Source of the DNA: Setophaga petechia
Taxonomy: Eukaryota > Chordata > Aves > Passeriformes > Parulidae
Reading direction: 5' to 3'
Assembly: GCA_024362935.1 (NCBI GenBank)
Contig: JANCRA010000019.1
Location: 16,171,134 to 16,235,133 of the forward strand
DNA length: 64,000 nt
The position numbers were made by a program, and so were the translations under genes. A model generated the notes under the pieces. The model made no database searches, was not told where the DNA came from, and saw only the letters and a list, made by a program, of their open reading frames with translations. Below are positions 1 through 12,300 of this stretch, one piece after another; the stretch's first letter is position 1, and each line of letters starts with the position of its first letter.

Positions 1-102
1 TAATAATAAAAAAATTTAATCTGCCTATCTTTAATTGCTATGACATTATATTTGAGGGAGAATTTATTTGATTTTTATATGATATATTGGTCAATTTTGC
101 AG

Positions 103-157
103 TGGAGGCATTAAATACTACTGTTTGTAATCTACAGGAAAAAGTCCACACATCACT
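103..157 (+). CDS. possible internal exon, coiled-coil-like (18 residues)
   Basis: Seen: a 55-nt segment between an AG acceptor preceded by TCAATTTTGC and a near-perfect donor ACT|GTAAGTAGG. Only one frame is open; it begins with two bases that finish a codon, reads EALNTTVCNLQEKVHTS, and leaves CT over. The spacing of hydrophobic residues is compatible with a coiled coil. Inference: it could be an upstream exon of the same gene as 15909-16018. Against this, it ends with two spare bases while that exon starts at a codon boundary, so an unseen exon of length 3n+1 would have to lie between them. A chance match to splice signals is quite possible for so short a segment. Confidence 0.33.
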
Positions 158-2809
158 GTAAGTAGGTGGATTTTTCCTTTAAAATTTTAATCTACAGTAT
201 AATTCTAAGGAAATTTACTAGGGCAAATATTCTTCAAATATTTATTTCATATTGCCTTTAATTTTTATCTTTTTTAAATTTAAGTATACTTTGATTTGCA
301 CTTAATTTCAGAACTTTTTCATGTTTCTGATCATCCTGCTTATCTTATTTAGTCCTTTTTTAAACTTGTAAAGTGTGTACTTTAAAGAGGACATGAGCAA
401 GGTTAATTCTAAGATATATACCATTGATTTTATCAATACTCTTTCATTTACATTTTTTTCTAAATACCACTTTGAAATAAGTTCTAAAGTGGTATAAATC
501 AGGGTAGGTCTGCTGAACTTAGCTGAAATTTACTAATTAACACCCATTGAAGAGCTGATCATTCATATGATGCCTTGAACACAAGTTCCTACTAAAAATA
601 AATTTATTCATTGTGCAGAATAAAGCAAATTACTTTATTTGAAAGTTGTTATAATTTATTTAGAACTTCAGAATAAAAAACAAGTCAAAAACCTTTGCCT
701 ACAATGACTTTTAGCAACCATTTCTCACCATTCCCCTGACTAGATGTTTTGGGATGTTGCCAGATCTTACCTCACACATTTGCATCATCTCACATAGTGT
801 TTTTTCCTATGCATTAATGCATATATTAGATAACATTTCTGTTGTAAATTCTTGGACGTCCTACTAAGTATTTATTACTTGTTAAAAGTTCAATATATTT
901 TCCATCTTTTATTTCCCAATTCTTGTATAGAATGAGACCTGTAAACCATCCCCTCATCTGTAACCACTAATTTTCTTGATAATTTTTGGTTGTGAGCTTA
1001 TCAGGGCTATTTTAGAAGACTGAGAAACTCATGTCAAGTTTCTCTGTTATTTAATAGGTGTATGGTTTTGAGAAATACTACTAATCAGTTGATTAACACA
1101 ATATTATTTTGTGTTCTTAACATATCATACTCAACTATGTGTTTCTAGCTCTAATTAATTTTAAACTACATTAAAAGTAGTTGTAAAGAATCAATGGCCA
1201 GCAACTCTCAGGATTATTCCTAAAGCTTTTTTGAATCATTCCACTACTTGTAACAGATTAAGATGGTAACACCACTAATAAAGGGGAGGAAAGCAAAAGT
1301 GTTAAATATTTCTTTGTGTAATGAATATGATGGCTTATAGCACATGAGGATAATGAATTGTTCTCTGTGCTATCAATAACAACTGCTAGAGATAAACCTT
1401 TAAATCAGCTACCTAGAGTAATTTGCATTAAAGTACTAAAAGAGCTGGGAGACATCTCAGTGTTCTTGAAGTTTGGGTTTTTTTTGAAGCCCAGCATTTC
1501 TGATGGATTATCTGTGAACATGGACCAATATTTACTTTGCTCCAATATTCAAAACTGGCAGATTGACTTGGGTAGCATGTTTGTTACATTAGAAAAATTT
1601 CAGTAACATTTATACATGGATACTTGTACTATACACTTATACTCTTCATTTTTATAAGTAAAGAGTGTGTTTTTTGGAAAAGTATTTTTTGGTTTAATAA
1701 ACTAATTAGATTTTTAATTTGTGAAGATTTAATATTTCAAATCTTTGAAAAACATTTTACCTGACAACACTATTGAACACTGGCAACACAACAATGATAT
1801 TCTGACTAAAAGAAATGAGCATTAAGAACATAGGTAAATAGGTATAAATGTTAGGTCTGAAAGCATATGATCTCTGATGAGATCATGAAATTCAGCTAGG
1901 ATTTGTAAGGATACAAATTTGGCCAGTTGCCTTATCAATGATTTGAAAGTAAATATAAAGTCACTGTAAATAAAATAAAGATGCGCTATCTGCTACTTCT
2001 AAGGGCAGAGGGGTGTGTCCTGAAATACAGAAATTTGGAGAATAATAGTGGTTATATGTGGACAAGTAACTCAACATCAACACCTAATGCAACCTCACAG
2101 TTGCAGATAAAGTGACAGATTACTGATGGAGTACATTACATTTTGGACACATAAGAAGAGGACTTCTGGAAAAGGAAGCACTGATTTTATTGTCATAAAA
2201 TATATTGGAAAGATTGATGTTAAAACTGAGAAGTGTTTGGGAATGAGGTGGAAAATAATTCAAAAACTGCAGAAAACATAATGGTAGACTACTATATTTC
2301 AATATGTTTTTCAAAAGGTAGATAATGAGGTGACATGCACAATACAACCTCAAGAAGGAAATACACGCAAGTAAAAGTTTTTTTAATCTGATTGAAAAAG
2401 ACACAGAACCCCTTGACATTGAATATAATACATTTAAAAGGACAGGCAATTTTCAAGAAGTAAGCATGACTTGCTACAAAAGGTGAGTGGAACACTAGTC
2501 ACACTGCTAACTTTATAGGGAGGAAGCATCAGACTTATCTTTTTCTTCCAAGATTTCTGACACTTCTCTTGCAAGAATTCAGGTTTTTTTCAGTTACCAT
2601 CCTCAAGATCTATCACACATTCATTTGCCATTTCCTACTATTTTTCTTTTTTCCTTTTTTTTTTTTTAATAGGGGACATATAGGGTCATTATGGTAAATT
2701 ATTGAAAAAAAAAGGATGTAGCATTTGGTTGTCAGCAATTTCTATGTGTCAAGCTCCTAATAATTATGTGATATATATTTTAAAACTGACACATTTATTG
2801 TTCATAATT
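158..2809. other. AT-rich intron-like sequence, nothing recognised
   Basis: Stops are frequent in all frames, and open stretches reach only about 110 codons with no recognisable domain. A T-rich run with a stretch of fourteen T lies at about 2637-2668. No repeat family, RNA gene or promoter is visible. Confidence 0.6.
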
Positions 2810-3190
2810 TGTCCTGGTTTGAAAAGGAAGTGAGGTTTCTTTGGGGTGCTGGTTCAAGCTAATAGGTGCTCAGATTTGAATATTGGCTCGTGGCGTGGCC
2901 ACTGGGGACATGGATACGCCACTGAGAACACAGGAGGTTAAAAGCAGAGCACTCCTGGGGGGAAGCTCTCTTGGGTTGAAGGAGGTCGGAGCTCCCCTGC
3001 CCGGCTGCGGGCTGGCGGGCGAGGGGAAGCCGTGAGGCGGGTGAGGCGAGCCGGGGGCTCGGACAGAGAAGGGAGGTGAAGGCCCCTGCAGGATGGAAGG
3101 GGGGAGGAACACTGAGAAGCATCGGGCAGCCCCCCCAGAGCACCAGTGTCTAACCGTGACATCATTCTACCTGTTCTCTGGTAGAATATT
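2810..3190 (+). mobile_element. old LTR-like fragment (avian endogenous retrovirus type), GC-rich core
   Basis: The block begins with TGTCCTGGTTTGAAAAGGAA, resembling the 5' edge of avian ERV LTRs, and carries motifs such as GGCGTGGCCACTGGGGACAT familiar from dispersed avian LTRs. Its centre (about 2950-3090) is strongly GC-rich, in sharp contrast with the AT-rich surroundings. The right edge is uncertain; no terminal CA with a matching target-site duplication was found. Open frames here on both strands are a side effect of base composition. Assignment to an LTR rests on remembered family features, not on an alignment. Confidence 0.5.
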
Positions 3191-4500
3191 AAGTGTACAT
3201 TATAGACAACAAAATAGTTTACACAAAAGGAGTGCTGCTTCAAAGTATTTCTCAAGTGGCAGTGGTATAATGCATTTAAGAACACTGGCACATGATCCAA
3301 ATTATCTTGTACTACCACTGTTTTCTTTTCTTTGTTTTTCTTTCCCTTTCTGAATCAGGAGAACTTTATAAGTGAAATGTTCATGTAAGAACTCAGCTAG
3401 ATTCTATTTCTTTATATTTATTATAAAAGCACCCACGAGGTGCTATGTGTTTTCCAGTCATATTAAATCAAAATTCTTTCTCTGCAGAATACATATTCTA
3501 AAAAAATTAATAGTGTTTTGATAGTGGGTTTGATTTATTTAGGTATCCATTGCATCTAGTGAGAAAAATTCATTTTTCCTTCATTGCATTGGTTACCATT
3601 GACAATTTTTCACCATCTCCTGCAGGTAAATCATGTTACATTACCTCATTACTACTATGTTTACAGTAACTCCATGTTTTTTCTTTCATACTGCACCTAC
3701 TATAATGGGACTACCATATAAATGATCCTTAGTTGTATCTCCTAAAAAGAAAAACTAGAGAGTTACTGAAAACTATCTCTGATTTGAAAGTAATTTTCCT
3801 TTTAATACAAAGTAACCTGATATTTTCTGTGTCCCTTATGCATAGGATGACTTTTTCTAATATGTTACTCCTGGTTGCATTTTTCCAGGTCAAAGTCACT
3901 TTGATGAATATATCTGGTGTACAAAATAAAACATTGTAAATCATTTATATGCTGCAGAATTTCCAATGCACAGTTTTGGCAGTAAGAAAATCAAGTTTTA
4001 TAGAGTCCTGCTATAATGCTATACCACAGTAGGTTTCCAAATTCTTGTATATAACAACATCATAGTAGCCATTTTATTCTGCTGCATCAATACTGGAAAG
4101 ACAGAATGGAGTCAAATTTCCTTCCTTTCATTCATCTTCAGGTGGAGTTGCTGCCAGCCAACTGGTCAATGAGGTTCTTAAAGTCAATTATAGAGAGATA
4201 TTTCCCTGCTGAAAGAGTAACTGCCTCATGCTCACCTGTCCAGACACAGCTCTGTTTTCTTCCTTAATCTTCTCTGCTGAAGAAAGCCTTTTTTCTCCTT
4301 AAAATATGGTAAAAATATTCTACCCTTCTGCCATATTTGGCTTCTTTGGCATCAACACAATTTGAGGTACAGGTCGGCTTAAGGACAGATTTTACTCCTA
4401 TTATATAGATTACAGTTTCTTAACACTGGAAAACAATTTTTCTTGATATTCATAGTAGTTTCTTGCCCATGTTTTTACTTTCAATTAGTCGTTGCTCAGG
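3191..4500. other. intron-like unique sequence
   Basis: AT-rich sequence without a recognised repeat. A strong polypyrimidine-AG at 4121-4141 is followed by 25 codons open in one frame up to AAAGA|GTAACT at 4217. The peptide is not recognised and no phase partner exists, so no exon is called. Confidence 0.5.
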
Positions 4501-4757
4501 TTATGGCTGGAATTCAGTCAGCTAAGTTCCACCTGATTATCAGGAAGAAGTTTTCTACTGTGCAAGTGACCTTTCACTGGAACAGCTTGCCCAGAGAGGT
4601 TGTGGAAGCTGCCTCACTGGAGATATTCAAGAACTGTCTGGATCTGGACAGAGTCCTGGGTTATGTATTCTAAGAAGACCCTGACTGAGCAGGGAAGCTG
4701 GAGCACATGATGCTCTGTGGTCCCCTCCAGCCTAATCCTTTCTGTGATTCTGTGATT
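4501..4757 (+). mobile_element. CR1 LINE, 3' end fragment
   Basis: Contains the conserved CR1 3' block: a degenerate CTGGAACAGCTTGCCCAGAG with the following GAGGTTGTGGAAGCTGCCTC, then GTCCCCTCCAGCCTAATCC and the tail TCTGTGATTCTGTGATT. CR1 is a non-LTR retrotransposon whose copies are usually 5'-truncated, as this one is. It is too short to encode anything. Confidence 0.93.
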
Positions 4758-5984
4758 TACAGGAAACTACTGACTAAAGACACCAGAGCCAGATCAGTTT
4801 TGCAAACAAAATGAAGTTCAGAAGATGCTGAAGATATTTCTATATCCAGCAAAAATCTGGAAGAGCATCAATGAACGATTTTTCTCTCTCTCTCTCTATA
4901 TATAGATGCATAAAAGTGGGTGATTGCAGGTTTCTTTTTTGGGATGGAGATGAGGGAATTCAGTAATTTTCCATTATAAACTTTTTTCCAGTACATTTAG
5001 TCATCACTACTTGCTATGCCGGCCTGCTATGACCATTAATTGGGTAACCATAAAGGCCTTTTATGACTATTGTGTAATAGTTAATGAAATTTTTACTTTC
5101 ATAATTAAATAAGGAAAAATTGCAGCAAGGTTTTTTTTTATAAATTTTATGCAGAGTCCTCTTTTCAGATATTTTTTCCAAGAAAAAGGCATGGAAATAT
5201 AGCTTCAAATATATTAAAATGTCTAAGTAGGTTTGTAATAACAAATATTGCATTAGTAAACTTCATGAAAAAGGGACCTTAAAACAGGTTAAGTAACTTA
5301 ATTTGTTAATGAAGTACTACTTAACTGTAAATATACTGAGGTTAGCAAAGTATTTTAGTAAAGTTGAAGGGTAACTACCTACTGTCTATTGTTTCTCTCT
5401 GAATCTTAAATTCATAGCCTCACTTAGACAGAAATAAAAAAGACAGAAGAACTTGTGCTTTAAAAGATTTCCCCCCTTTTTTCCCCCTGCATTAGAAACT
5501 GGAGTAGATATCATGGGAAAGAAAATCAAAAAGCAGCATATGTCATGTGTCACTTTTACAGTTATTGATACTAAGCAAGTAGCAGTTTAAATCGACAGAG
5601 ATTCAGTATTGTATGTTTATGGGTTTATTTAAATTGTTAGAATGGAATACTTTTATGCCTTTAAATATTTTATGGCATTTATGGTTGAGAATCTTATCTG
5701 TGAGTTGGTCAATTGTAGAGTTTTTTCAGCAGCTTTTATTTGTTTTAGCATAGAAGTAAATTGCGCCTTTAAACCACAGGTGATACAGGGAAAAAATAGT
5801 AGAAAGAATAGTAAATGTGTTTGGGAGAGCACTAAATGTTGCATACATGAAGCAAATACACATATTGAGTATTCAAGGAGTCACAAATAAGTATATAAGT
5901 ATCCCTATTCACAAATAACATGAATAAGGAAAATTTTGTTTTCATTTGAAAATGTAGCCTAAACTAATCCAAACAGAGTACAGA
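4758..5984. other. intron-like sequence with a small TC/TA microsatellite
   Basis: AT-rich. A short (TC)n(TA)n tract lies at 4882-4904. No gene or dispersed repeat recognised. Confidence 0.6.
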
Positions 5985-6341
5985 AGGCTTTGGTGACCCA
6001 ATTGTGCCTTGCAGTACCTGAAGGGAGCCTACAAGAAAGATGAGAGGGACTTTTTACAAGAGCATGTAGTGACAGAACAGGGGGGAATGAATGGTTTCAA
6101 ATTAAGAGAGAGTAGGTTTAGATTAGATATTATGAAAAAGCTCTTCACTGTGAGGGTGGTGGGGCACTAGAACTGGCTGCTCAGAAAAGGTGATGATGCC
6201 CCATCTCTGGAAGTGTTGATGGCCAGGTTGGATGGAACTCTGTGCACCTTGCTCTAGTGGAAGGTGTTCTTGCCCATAGCAAGGGGTTGAAAGCAGATGA
6301 TCTCCAAAGTCCCTTCTAACCCAAAATATTTTGTGATTCTT
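5985..6341 (+). mobile_element. CR1 LINE, 3' end fragment, diverged
   Basis: CR1 3' region in sense orientation: AGTACCTGAAGGGAGCCTAC, then GATGAGAGGGACTTTTTAC, a stretch ending in GGTTGGATGGAACTCTGTGC and finally CAAAGTCCCTTCTAACCCAA with the tail TTTTGTGATTCTT. Numerous substitutions show it is old. Confidence 0.92.
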
Positions 6342-9300
6342 ATTCCAAGAAAATTTTATTATAAAGATTTGCCATTTTTGCTATGCATTTCTGGCTTATC
6401 TTGATTCCCTTCTCTTTAAGCAAAGACATTGTAATTCCTCCATTTGAAGTTCTAATTTTAATCTCTTTTAGGTGAAAAGTCTTTCAGCTTTCTTTGGAGA
6501 GCCTTCTGCAGTGGTACGTGCAGTTGAAATGGATCCCACCATACTTTGAGCTAGTTAGGCTGGCTAAACATGTTTCAACATGAGTGGCCACTATATTGAC
6601 CTAAACCTCCAAGGCTGCAGTGACTGCCTACATCACTATCAATAGTGGCTGAGAGGACATGCTAAGGAAGCTGTGGTAGATATTGTTTAGTTTAATCTGA
6701 GCCACTCTGGAAATTTGGTAGCTGTGCAAACACAGAATCTACATTGTCTATGTATTTTGAGACATCTACTACAATAAATCCACTGCAATAGATTCACACA
6801 GGACTCATCATTTTGCATATGCATTTAGGAAATATCCAATTATTTATTGGGGTTTTTTACTCAGATAACATTTGTCCATATAAACTATTTTGACAGTTTA
6901 AATATATTTGTTTCTTAACTTTTGTGTTTAATAGTTTACACACTGCCACATGTACATATTGAAGAACAGCAATTTTTCTTCCATGGATTAACATGCAGTA
7001 ATCCAGATCTTCAGTGAAGGTGACGCAGATTTGAAAAATTAAAATATAAAGTAGTTTCTTCTAAACTATTGCTCCTATTTAAATGTTGGGAAATAGATGT
7101 AAAACCTTTACCAGTCACACAATTTATGAAATGTTTAAAGTTCACTCATCCTATAAAATAAATAAACAGGAAATTATCTCAGCAGAAACACCAATTTCCT
7201 ACTTCAGAAGCATTTTAATTGTCTGCCACCATATTCGTTTACGATGCTTTTATGAAACTAATTATATTTGCTTGTTGTGTTAGTTATTTTTAAAGAATAT
7301 ATATATTCTCCATTCCACTCTTGTCTGAAAGCTGTCACTAAAAAATGCACTAAAGAAAGCAGCATTTTGGTCACTTTATTTCCTATGTGAATTTAAACCT
7401 TTCAACCTTTTCTACACTATATGGGCTTTGCTTCAATTATGCTTAATCCCTAATATGTTACATTTGTTTTAAATAAAATGAAATCAAAAGGATGCAAAAC
7501 ATTTTCATTGAGGAATATGGTGCTTAAAACTAAGAGTTGAACACAGCCTGTGTTTTGAGATGCCACCTAAGCAAATAACACAAGTTCCCTGCAATTGGAA
7601 TACAAAGTTTCCTGCAAATGGGAGAGTGTCCTCCAAGAATATTAGTTTTCATTTTCATCAGACATAATCATGACAAACTGGTGCTAAACTGAATTCAGCA
7701 AGCCTAACATGCACAGAAGCCTCAAGTTTACAGTATTAAAGTGCATGGACTCTTGTTCTGTGGTACCTAAGGGCAGTGGGAGAGATGGATGAATGCCAGA
7801 TCTTTCCCATGTCAGACCTGCCATGCTGCGCCCAACACAAATCCTTGTGGAGCTGGCATGGGCAAAACTGCCATCTCTTCTCCTGAAGTCAGCTCACTGT
7901 GCTGCCAAAAATACAAGACTTCTAAGACTAAAAACGAATCAAGCCGAAAGGAAGCAGGGAGACTTCAAGTCTAATCCCTAGTCCCAAAACAATTTTTGCT
8001 GATTTTTTTCTCCTTCTCAATGAATGAGTAATATAAACATGCAGATAGTTCAGGAAACAGGAACCAGAAGTTTTTAAGAACTAGTTTTCCTATTCAACTG
8101 CTTATTCAAAGTGATGTGCACTTCTTTTTTGCACCCACAGCATGATTTTTCTGTGGTATTCTCTTAGGCAAGAAGGTGAGTCTAGTGATGCATTATGGAT
8201 TTGTTAAAACATGAATTAGAAATTGTGCTTCTTTTAGTGACCTCAAAGGAAAACCTGGATTTTATTAAAGACATGCAGCCAAATTGTTACTAGCTTTTCA
8301 TCTTTATTCCCCAAAGCATAGGAGCAAAGAAAAACTCCTCTGTTTAAGGGGAAATCATAAAATATGGGTTTGCACAAGCAACATAATAGTCCCTTTCCCA
8401 AACTTCTCAGAGCCCATTGTGGCAGCCCTTATCCATAAAAAAGTAGTATTTGGTCTTTCTCCACATTATTTGCATCTTCTTTATATTTCTGCAGGAAACG
8501 TCATTTCTTTCTTCTTTCTAAAAACCCTGAAATTAGCTGAACTGGGAGTTCAAAGTAAAGCCCCTCATCCTTATTTCCCCCTCCTTGTTTGCCCATAAGC
8601 TTCCTCCTTCAAGAAAACTTGCTAAATCTGGACAGGCATTTCCAGGATTTAAGTTGAAAACATTTGGATGTTTCTGTATTTTCATGGTAGAGAACTTTTA
8701 TTTTAAGCTATTAATGAAAAATCAGCCTATTTTAAAATGGATGCATATCTAATATTTGGTTTCAAAATCTGAAAGCTCTAAAATTTATTAAATTACATTT
8801 TCATGAACTGCTTAAAACGCAAGCCACTGAATCCTCTTGATTATTTTCTGGTTTCAAAAATATATTTCAATATACTGTCTGTCACTTTTCTTTACCATAG
8901 GTCAAAAAAGAAAAAAGAATGAGAATGGTTGCTGATATACTGATGGGACATTGCATACCATTTACCACCTTCACCCCCAGAGCAAATAAGGGTAGACAGT
9001 AGATGGATTGGGTTTAATTCCTTCAAAACATAAGAGAAGGTTGAGAAGGGTGTTGCAATTGTCAGTTGTATCAGCTGTGCCACAAACTGCTTGTTTTTCC
9101 TATTCTACTGAAGAGATGGAAGAAAAGTTTATTGTGATTTTAAGGTATGCAATTAAATGCTGTTTTCCCTTGCAATAATTAAGAGAAATCATGAGTTGAT
9201 CAATTTGATTTATTCTATTGCAGATGCAGCTGACGATACTGTGACCTGGCATTGATGGTACATCTGAAGGTAGATAGCAAGTCAGGAGTCATGCTAATTT

Positions 9301-12300
9301 ATTTCTGTATTTGCTATCTTAAACACCTGAGTTTAATAAATATTCTTTTAATAAACTCATTCAGCCACCATTAAATGGTGCTCCTACAGGAACATAGGTC
9401 TCTCTGCTTATCAATAAAGAGAAACAAGTCTCAGTAGGAAGGCAGATCAAGGATCTCAAAATTGTGTTTTTGTTGGTCTCTAATGAGCAAGAAAGCAGAT
9501 TACAGAATCCCCAGACATAAATTTCATGAAAGTTAAATTATGAATTTACATGGCCCTCTTGGTCTAAGTGCATAAAAAAGAGCAAAAAAAAAAAAATCAT
9601 TAAAGAATGTATTTAATGAGAGAAGCAGTTAGAACCAAATAGGATGAATCCAGGTATCTTGGGACATTTAGACAGGCTCCTGCAAAATGTGGTGTGTAAG
9701 AGCCTGTCTCACCTGGTGATCAGGCAGAGGCTGTAATCTGGCTATCATGCTAAAGAGTCCAGTGCTCCTGATGCTGGCCCATACTTAACAGTGACAAACA
9801 TCTGAAAGAATTCAGGCTGACAAGAAATTGCTTTCTCGGTGTCTTCTCATCAGTGACATGGGACTGAAGAAGCTGTCAGAATCAGGAAGTTGTGTGATCA
9901 GGTCAGACAGGTGTCCCACTACACAGCTGTCCCATCAGCCTCTGTTGAAAATGTAACATCTAGGAGAAAGCAACTAAAGAAAAGACTGTGTTCCTGTCCA
10001 CTCTATTACATTCTCTTTAAAACGATAAATCTAAATTAAGCTGGATTTTTTTAAAATATCACTTCAGTAAGTAATGAATTACTAATTCCACAATTACATT
10101 ATGCAACTTGAATAATGCACTACTTCTGATTTAAAGTAATTAAATGAGTCAAATTTCCTTAATAAATTATGCTATTTTCCAAACTTTAAGGTTTTTTTGT
10201 TGCTTTTCTTTTTCATTTCCTATAAAGTATTTTTTAACTGATTATAAATTTGTTCATCCTGTAAGCAACACCTGTAGTTATGAGTGTTTCTAAACAGTCC
10301 TTTCAGATTTTTTTAAATTTCTTAGTAATTTTGGATTCTTAACTTGACAAACCAAAAAACACTGTTGAATTATAAACAGTAGGAATATTGAAAAAATTAA
10401 TAGCAGATAAAAATGGATGCCCACAAAATTAGAGATTGTCTTTCAGAAATCTTGTCTTTTTGAAAACAAGCTGTGAAGAGAAAAAATAATCTGCAAACCT
10501 AGTTTAACTTGTACATACTTCTAATATGGCCAATATAGACAAGAAGGCAGATGAGGGAACTGGTATCCATTCTTCATTAATATCCATCTCCTTCCATAAT
10601 TCCACAATTTTAAAGCTTCCCAAAATCTCCTGCTTTCACTGACTATCTAAGGAAAAAATCTAGTTAAATGTGAAGTTATCAGTCCATTTAGTATACTGCT
10701 TACCAGGAATTTAAGAGAGATACTCATGGCTACATATCTAAGGATGTTTTCAAAACTCCTCATCCTATTTTTCTGTCTATTTGCCTAACATCTTGTCTAA
10801 TATGCTCTCATAGAAATTCCACAAGCTTCCTACCTTAGATGACAAAATGCTCCACAATTATGAAGACATGGGAGAGATTTCTTTAAAAATTTTAGTGGCT
10901 TTGAAGGGATATGTTTCCTAATAAAATAATTGCTGATGTCATCTGTTCTTTGTATAACTGAATAATAAAGACTCATATAATCCTCTCAAGAATAGGAGAA
11001 AACACTGAAATTACTAGAATGTTCCAAAGCTGTCTCTGCAAAATCTAAAACACAAAACTGGAACAATAAACTTAGACCTATAAGTTAAATTCCAGGTTTA
11101 TATCTGGTTGTACTCATTTAAGGTATTATAAGCCCAGGCTCAAGACCTCTCTTACTATATCAAGTGATCATGTAACTTGGTTCTATATACTTCAAAAGTA
11201 ATAAGAGCTTAGAAAAAGTGAAAAAAAAGCAGTATTTGAAAACACAGAGCAGTGGTTTTGAGTATAGAAAACATGCATATGTATAGGTAAAAATAATTGT
11301 AAATCATGATATAAACATATTTCTCTAGTTCCCTGGATTCATATACTCTTTGTTGCATAAGAATTTTTTTCATTGATATGGCATCTTTGCAGATTTAAAT
11401 CATAACTGCAAAGAAGCTATTTCTTGAAATGACAGAAAATATCGTATGAGGATTACTGAAAAATCACTCAATGTATCATCTTCATGATATAAATATTCTT
11501 GCACTAGAAAAAGTGTCAGTTTTGTTTGTGTTTTTCCTTGTTCAGGAATTAAAATCTTACATGTAAACAAAGTAATAACATTTGCCTAACTAGACAGACA
11601 GCCTGATACTTACATTTTCTTACTGGGAAGACTGGCAATTGAATGATGTTATGGCAGAGTCTAGAATGAGAAACTTGTTTATTGAACTAACAATGTCTGA
11701 GTTGTTTACTTCAGTTCTATTCAAAGTTTTAAGCCTGGGTCATTGTTTCCTGTTATATCCAAAGTCTTAAATCTCGGTCATTTTTTCTCCTAAATATATG
11801 ATTTTGTCCACAGAGGCATTGCAATGTCCTTGTATCTCTTCCCATTCATAAAGTCATGATCTTCCATAATCAGTCCCCAGTCATAATATGTGGTGGACAC
11901 AAGCGTTACGTCATCATTATAGTTAAAGATGAGATAATACTTTAAAAAAAGTTCCGAAAAGAATAAAAGATTTGATGGAGAGAGTGACAGAAGACTGAAA
12001 TTTCTGCCAATAACACATTGTAACTTGTTTCTGCAGTCATGCAATGACCCTTTTACAGTAATTTTTCCAGAGAAAACTTAAGAGGGAGGTTAGGACACAA
12101 AAAGAGTTAGGAGATATGTTGAATAAGTGGATCTTATAAATGGTACATCATGTCTCTGTGTTCACCTGTCATACTTAAAGTAACTGATTCTCTTCTCAGC
12201 TCTAGAGAGAGATTCAGCCAAACTAAGATCACCCTCTGTAAGCCTTGCTCATTAACACAGAGCCACCAACGGAACCCAGATTGTTCATATTTCAGGAATC

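Noticed and set aside
2859..3318. Minus-strand open frames of 80-126 codons in a GC-rich patch
   Set aside because: They arise from the GC-rich centre of an LTR-like fragment, and several overlap in different frames.
6472..6513. 42-nt segment between TCTCTTTTAG and GTG|GTACGT
   Set aside because: Good splice signals, but the short peptide is unrecognised and there is no phase evidence linking it to the gene.
8141..8175. 35-nt segment between a strong acceptor and AAG|GTGAGT
   Set aside because: Length does not fit the needed phase change and the open frame is hydrophobic rather than coiled-coil-like.
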